Assembly (NCBI GenBank): GCA_035491935.1
Contig: DATJJW010000011.1
Coordinates: forward strand, 1-12,330
Length of the DNA: 12,330 bases
From: DATJJW01 sp035491935
GTDB taxonomy: Bacteria > Pseudomonadota > Alphaproteobacteria > ATCC43930 > CGMCC-115725
Direction: 5' to 3'
A program made the position numbers and the translations under genes. Numbering within the stretch: the first letter of the stretch is position 1; the number at the start of each line of letters is the position of its first letter. The notes beneath the pieces were generated by a model. That model was not told the DNA's origin. It did not search any database and worked only from the letters and a program-made list of their open reading frames with translations. Below, piece by piece: positions 8,409 through 12,330 of this stretch.

Positions 8409-9992
8409 TCAATATCCCAGCGCGCAGCCATCCTTGCGCGGGTCGGAAGCGCCCATCAGCACGCCGCGCAGCCGATCGATGACGATCATCTGCCCACCGC
8501 CATGCGGCCGGACCGAGGCATGGATGCGGTGGCCCTTGATCGCCAGCAGGTCGCGTGCCGTGGCGGGGATGCCTTTCTCGACCTCGACCCAGCCCCCATA
8601 GGGAAAGAGGCGCGGCAGATCGATGGCGGCTTGCGGGTCGAGCCCGTATTGCAGCAGGTTCGACAGCACCCAACTCTGCCCCATGGGCTGGAAATGTCCG
8701 CCCATCACGCCGAAGACGATGGAGGGCTCGCCGCCATGGGTCGCCATGGCGGGGATGATGGTGTGCAGCGGCCGCTTGTTCGGGCCGACGCGGCTGGGAT
8801 GGTCCGGTTCCATGCGGAAACCCAGCCCGCGATTGTGCAGCAATACGCCGGTATCGCCGCCGACGATGCCGGAACCGAAGCTTTCGAACAGCGAGTTGAT
8901 GAAGCTGCAGGCGTTGCCGTCACGGTCGACGACCGAGAGATAGACCGTGTCGCGATGCAGCTCGCCGGCCGGCGGCAGGTTCTCGATGGCCTTCTCATTA
9001 TCGATGAGCGCGCGCAAGCCGCTCAGATAAGCGTCGCTCAGAAGGTGCTCGACCGATTGCAGCATATGCGCGGGATCGGCCAGGAAGGCGTCGCGGTCGC
9101 GATAGGCCAGCCGCGCCGCCTCGATATGGCGATGCAGCCGCAGCGGGTCGAGCGGATCGGCACAAGGGGCCACGCCGTTCATGATGCCCATGATCATCAG
9201 CGCCACCAAGCCCGAGCCATTGGGCGGACATTCCCAGATATCGTGGCCGGCGAAGCCCTTGGTGATGGCCGTGACGAATTCCGGCGCAAGGTAGCCTGCC
9301 GCGAAATCCGCCTCGGTATGCAGCCCGCCGCGCGCCTTCAACGCGGCCACGATCGACACTGCGATCTCGCCCTCGTAGAAGGCGCGGGCGCCTTGGGTCG
9401 CGATGCTGCGCAGCGTGCGGGCGAGCTTGGGCAGGCGGACGATGTCGCCCGCGGCCGGCGCCTTGCCGCCGGGCAAATAGTCGTCGGCGCCCGTCGCCGC
9501 CAGCTTGCGCGCATTGCCCTGCCAGTCGAGCGCCACGCGCGGATGCACCACAAAGCCGTCCTCGGCATAGCGGATCGCCGGCTGCAGCAGCGTGTCCAGG
9601 CCCTGGCGGCCATGAGCGGCCAGCAGCTTCTCCCAGGCGGCCACGGCACCTGGAATGGTCACGACATGGGGGCTCGTCTCGTCCAGCCTATGGACGCCCA
9701 GACCGGCCAGCGCGTCCAGCGTGAAGCCTGCGGCCGAACGGCCGGAGCCGTTCATGGCGACGACCTCGCGCGATCCGGCAGGCGCGTAGAGGCAAAAGCA
9801 ATCGCCGCCGATGCCGGTCGACTGGGGCTCGATCACGGCCAACACGGCGGCGGCGGCCACCGCGGCGTCCAGCGCGTTGCCGCCGGATTTCAGCACCTCG
9901 ATGGCCGTGAGCGTCGCCTGCGGCATCGACGTCGCGGCCATGCCGTTGACGGCGTAGACCGTGCTGCGGCCGGGGGAGTGGAAATCGCGCAT
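8409..9992 (-). CDS. ggt: Gamma-glutamyltransferase family protein without signal peptide
   Basis: Starting at the ATG at 9992 the product has 527 residues. It is an N-terminal nucleophile hydrolase that hydrolyses or transfers gamma-glutamyl groups, for instance from glutathione. It begins at the conserved GMAATSMPQATLTAIEVLKSG region (about 17-37). NGSGRSAAG carries an Arg (about 85) that should bind the substrate carboxylate. Thr349 in LHRDTVYLSVVDRDGN matches the threonine that becomes the new N-terminus after autocleavage and acts as nucleophile. GSGIVGGDTGVLLHNRGLGF and RPLHTIIPAM follow as in the YwrD-like branch. No signal peptide is visible, unlike periplasmic E. coli GGT, so a cytoplasmic enzyme is likely. 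The frame opens at a TTG at 10040, but the ATG at 9992 has GCAGGA six bases before it and is preferred. Related acylases such as cephalosporin acylase share the fold. Confidence 0.92.
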   Translation of the reverse strand: MRDFHSPGRSTVYAVNGMAATSMPQATLTAIEVLKSGGNALDAAVAAAAVLAVIEPQSTGIGGDCFCLYAPAGSREVVAMNGSGRSAAGFTLDALAGLGVHRLDETSPHVVTIPGAVAAWEKLLAAHGRQGLDTLLQPAIRYAEDGFVVHPRVALDWQGNARKLAATGADDYLPGGKAPAAGDIVRLPKLARTLRSIATQGARAFYEGEIAVSIVAALKARGGLHTEADFAAGYLAPEFVTAITKGFAGHDIWECPPNGSGLVALMIMGIMNGVAPCADPLDPLRLHRHIEAARLAYRDRDAFLADPAHMLQSVEHLLSDAYLSGLRALIDNEKAIENLPPAGELHRDTVYLSVVDRDGNACSFINSLFESFGSGIVGGDTGVLLHNRGLGFRMEPDHPSRVGPNKRPLHTIIPAMATHGGEPSIVFGVMGGHFQPMGQSWVLSNLLQYGLDPQAAIDLPRLFPYGGWVEVEKGIPATARDLLAIKGHRIHASVRPHGGGQMIVIDRLRGVLMGASDPRKDGCALGY

Positions 9993-9998
9993 GAGTGA

Positions 9999-10004
9999 TC
10001 CTGC
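9999..10004 (-). promoter_or_regulatory. Ribosome binding site of the gamma-glutamyltransferase gene
   Basis: On the minus strand, GCAGGA lies six bases before the ATG at 9992. It supports that start over the TTG at 10040, which would add 16 residues without similarity to the family. Confidence 0.6.
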
Positions 10005-10056
10005 TATGTTCTGCAAAGATTTGCCCGAATCGAGGGCCAACGTCTATGGTGCCGGC

Positions 10057-12330
10057 ATGTCGTCACCTTCAAATAACATCCAACCGGCTTCTCTGGCCGA
10101 ACCCGCCTATCTCGCCGGGCTGAACCCACCGCAGCGCCAGGCGGTCGAGACGCTGGACGGGCCGGTCCTGGTCCTGGCCGGCGCCGGTACCGGCAAGACC
10201 CGCGTGCTGACCACGCGGCTGGCCCATCTGCTGGTCACGCGGCGTGCCTTTCCCAGCCAGATCCTGGCCGTCACCTTTACCAACAAGGCGGCGCGCGAGA
10301 TGCGCGAGCGTGTCGCACGCATCATCGGACCGGCAGTCGAAGGGCTCTGGCTGGGCACGTTCCACGCGCTGGCGACCCGCATCCTGCGCCGGCATGCCGA
10401 GGCGGTGGGGCTGAAATCGAACTTCACCATCCTGGATACCGACGACCAGCTGCGCCTGATCAAGCAGCTGATGCAGGCCGAGGGCATCGATGAGAAGCGC
10501 TGGGCGGCGCGCGGCGCGCTGGGCGCAATCGAGCGCTGGAAGGACCGGGGGCTCACGCCCGACAAGATCGGGCTGGACGAGGCCGGCGACTACGCCAATG
10601 GCCGGATGCCGGCGCTCTACAGGGCCTATCAGGCGCGGCTTGCGACGCTCAATGCCTGCGATTTTGGCGACCTCCTGCTGCACAACCTGACGATATTCCT
10701 CTCGATGCCCGAGGTGCTGGAGGAATGGCAGCGGCGTTTCCGCTACCTGCTGGTCGACGAGTACCAGGACACCAATGTCGCGCAGTATCTGTGGCTGAGA
10801 CTCCTGGCGCAGACCCATCGCAACATCTGCTGCGTCGGCGATGACGACCAGTCGATCTATGGCTGGCGCGGGGCGGAGGTCGGCAACATCCTGCGCTTCG
10901 AGCAGGATTTCCCCGGTGCCGTGGTGATCCGGCTGGAGGAGAATTACCGTTCGACGCCGGAGATCTTGGCGGCGGCCTCGCATCTCATCGCGCATAATCG
11001 CGGACGGCTGGGCAAGACGCTGTGGACCGCGGGCGCGTCCGGCGACAAGCTGGGTTTGCGTGGGCTGTGGGACGGGCAGGAGGAGGCGCGCTGGGTCGCC
11101 GACGAGGTCGAAGCCGCCCAACGGCGGGGTGCGCCGCTCGCCGAGATCGCCGTGCTGGTGCGCGCCGGCTTCCAGACCCGCGAATTCGAAGAGCGCTTCA
11201 TGACCACCGGCATCCCCTATCGGGTGATCGGTGGCCCGCGCTTCTACGAGCGGCAGGAGATTCGCGATGCGCTGGCCTATTTCCGCCTGGTGCATCAGCC
11301 GGACGATGATCTCGCCTTCGAGCGCATCGTCAACACGCCTCGGCGCGGCATTGGCACCGCGACCTTGCAGACGCTGCATGAGGTGGCGCGCGGCCAAGGC
11401 ATCTCACTTGACGAGGCCGGGCGGCGACTGGTCGAGACCGACGAGCTGAAGCCGGCGGCGAGGAAGGCCCTGGGTCTGTTCCTGCGCGACATCGGGCGCT
11501 GGCGCGACCAGATGCCGAAGGTGACGCATACGGAGCTGGCCGGTATCATCCTCGACGAATCCGGCTACACCGCCATGTGGCAGGCGGATAAGACGCCGGA
11601 GGCGCCAGGGCGGTTGGAAAACCTGCGCGAGCTGGTCGTGGCCATGGCCGAATTCGAATCGCTGGCCGGCTTCCTGGAGCATGTCGGCCTGGTCATGGAC
11701 AATGCCTCGGACGCCGGTGGCGACATGGTCACGATCATGACCCTGCACGCGGCCAAGGGGCTGGAATTCGAAGTCGTCTTCCTGCCGGGCTGGGAGGAAG
11801 GGCTGTTCCCGCATCAACGATCATTGGATGACGGCCAGAACGGGCTGGAGGAGGAGCGGCGGCTGGCCTATGTCGGCCTGACCCGTGCCAAGCGGCGGAT
11901 CTACGTCTCCTTTGCCGCCAATCGGCGTATCCACGGCAATTGGCAGAGCGCCTTGCCCTCACGTTTCATCGACGAGTTGCCGCCGGCCCAGGTCGAATCC
12001 CAGGTCGCGACCGGCCTCTATGGCAGTGCGCCAGCCCGGCGCGGGCTCTGGAACGATGATGACTGGTCCGGCCGCAGCGTGGGACCGCGCATGGGCAGTG
12101 GCTTCACTGGCCAGGGCGGCGGAGGCGGCTGGAACCGCAGCGGCCGTACCATCGAGGGCACGGCCTCGGTTCCGCGTGGCGGCGAGGAGATCCGCAAGGT
12201 TGGCGGCTACAAGAAGGGCGACCGCGTCTTCCACCAGAAGTTCGGCGGTGGCACGGTGACGGATGTGGAATCCAACAAGTTGACCATCGCCTTCGACCAT
12301 GCCGGCGAGAAGAAGGTGATGGATGCCTTC
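10057..12330 (+). CDS. uvrD: UvrD/PcrA-type ATP-dependent DNA helicase (3' end cut by window)
   Basis: The 758 visible residues form a superfamily 1A 3'-to-5' DNA helicase used in nucleotide excision repair, mismatch repair and clearing of stalled forks. The motifs appear in order: Q-motif LNPPQRQAV (22-30), Walker A AGAGTGKT (41-48), Ia AVTFTNKAA (71-79), II LVDEYQDTN (232-240), III GDDDQSIYGWRGA (261-273), IV LEENYRST (293-300), V VTIMTLHAAKGLEF (558-571) and VI EEERRLAYVGLTRA (598-611). A Gly/Arg/Trp-rich linker at about 664-712 leads to the C-terminal Tudor-like domain (GDRVFHQKFGGGTVTDVE and on), which in PcrA/UvrD contacts RNA polymerase. The window ends inside that domain, so only some tens of residues should be missing. 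The start is uncertain: the ATG at 10057 gives a normal N-terminus but has no good ribosome site, and in-frame ATGs at 10006 and 9991 would lengthen it. The gene diverges from the gamma-glutamyltransferase gene. Confidence 0.95.
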   Translation, partial: MSSPSNNIQPASLAEPAYLAGLNPPQRQAVETLDGPVLVLAGAGTGKTRVLTTRLAHLLVTRRAFPSQILAVTFTNKAAREMRERVARIIGPAVEGLWLGTFHALATRILRRHAEAVGLKSNFTILDTDDQLRLIKQLMQAEGIDEKRWAARGALGAIERWKDRGLTPDKIGLDEAGDYANGRMPALYRAYQARLATLNACDFGDLLLHNLTIFLSMPEVLEEWQRRFRYLLVDEYQDTNVAQYLWLRLLAQTHRNICCVGDDDQSIYGWRGAEVGNILRFEQDFPGAVVIRLEENYRSTPEILAAASHLIAHNRGRLGKTLWTAGASGDKLGLRGLWDGQEEARWVADEVEAAQRRGAPLAEIAVLVRAGFQTREFEERFMTTGIPYRVIGGPRFYERQEIRDALAYFRLVHQPDDDLAFERIVNTPRRGIGTATLQTLHEVARGQGISLDEAGRRLVETDELKPAARKALGLFLRDIGRWRDQMPKVTHTELAGIILDESGYTAMWQADKTPEAPGRLENLRELVVAMAEFESLAGFLEHVGLVMDNASDAGGDMVTIMTLHAAKGLEFEVVFLPGWEEGLFPHQRSLDDGQNGLEEERRLAYVGLTRAKRRIYVSFAANRRIHGNWQSALPSRFIDELPPAQVESQVATGLYGSAPARRGLWNDDDWSGRSVGPRMGSGFTGQGGGGGWNRSGRTIEGTASVPRGGEEIRKVGGYKKGDRVFHQKFGGGTVTDVESNKLTIAFDHAGEKKVMDAF

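Noticed and set aside
10008..10022. Possible alphaproteobacterial LexA (SOS) box upstream of uvrD
   Set aside because: One GTTC half-site is present at 10008-10011, but the sequence seven bases later is ATTT instead of GTTC, so the GTTC-N7-GTTC consensus is not met.
10069..11397. 442-codon minus-strand frame opposite uvrD
   Set aside because: It shadows a gene with every helicase motif intact and has no recognisable features.

Overview
The window looks like chromosomal DNA of a GC-rich alphaproteobacterium, possibly Rhodospirillales-like. This rests on the high GC content, the alphaproteobacterial style of the histidine kinase H-box, the long open shadow frames typical of GC-rich DNA, and the gene types present. 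I see no insertion sequence, phage gene, CRISPR array, tRNA or rRNA. No stretch longer than about 200 bases lacks a gene.

Right-pointing block (1-4234). The first gene encodes a membrane-anchored FMN/3Fe-4S protein related to the synthase domain of glutamate synthase. After a 136-base gap with a 9-bp inverted repeat comes the most interesting unit: a thiamine-diphosphate (ThDP) enzyme of the acetolactate synthase/pyruvate oxidase fold with a twin-arginine signal peptide, followed 13 bases later by a secreted single-heme cytochrome c. A strong intrinsic terminator closes the pair. Most ThDP enzymes of this fold work in the cytoplasm. A Tat-exported member co-transcribed with a small cytochrome c suggests a periplasmic 2-oxoacid or aldehyde oxidation system that passes electrons to the respiratory chain. 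The substrate cannot be read from the sequence.

Left-pointing block (4291-9992). From right to left this holds a signal-peptide-less gamma-glutamyltransferase, an SLC13/ArsB-type permease, a GNAT acetyltransferase of the diamine/thialysine type, a soluble sensor histidine kinase with no response regulator beside it, and a 61-codon gene of unknown function that converges on the terminator. Gaps of 71-199 bases make one tight operon unlikely. A cluster of nested inverted repeats lies between the acetyltransferase and kinase genes.

Right edge (10057-12330). A UvrD/PcrA-type DNA helicase gene is divergent from the gamma-glutamyltransferase gene and runs off the window within its C-terminal Tudor-like domain, probably only a few codons from its end.
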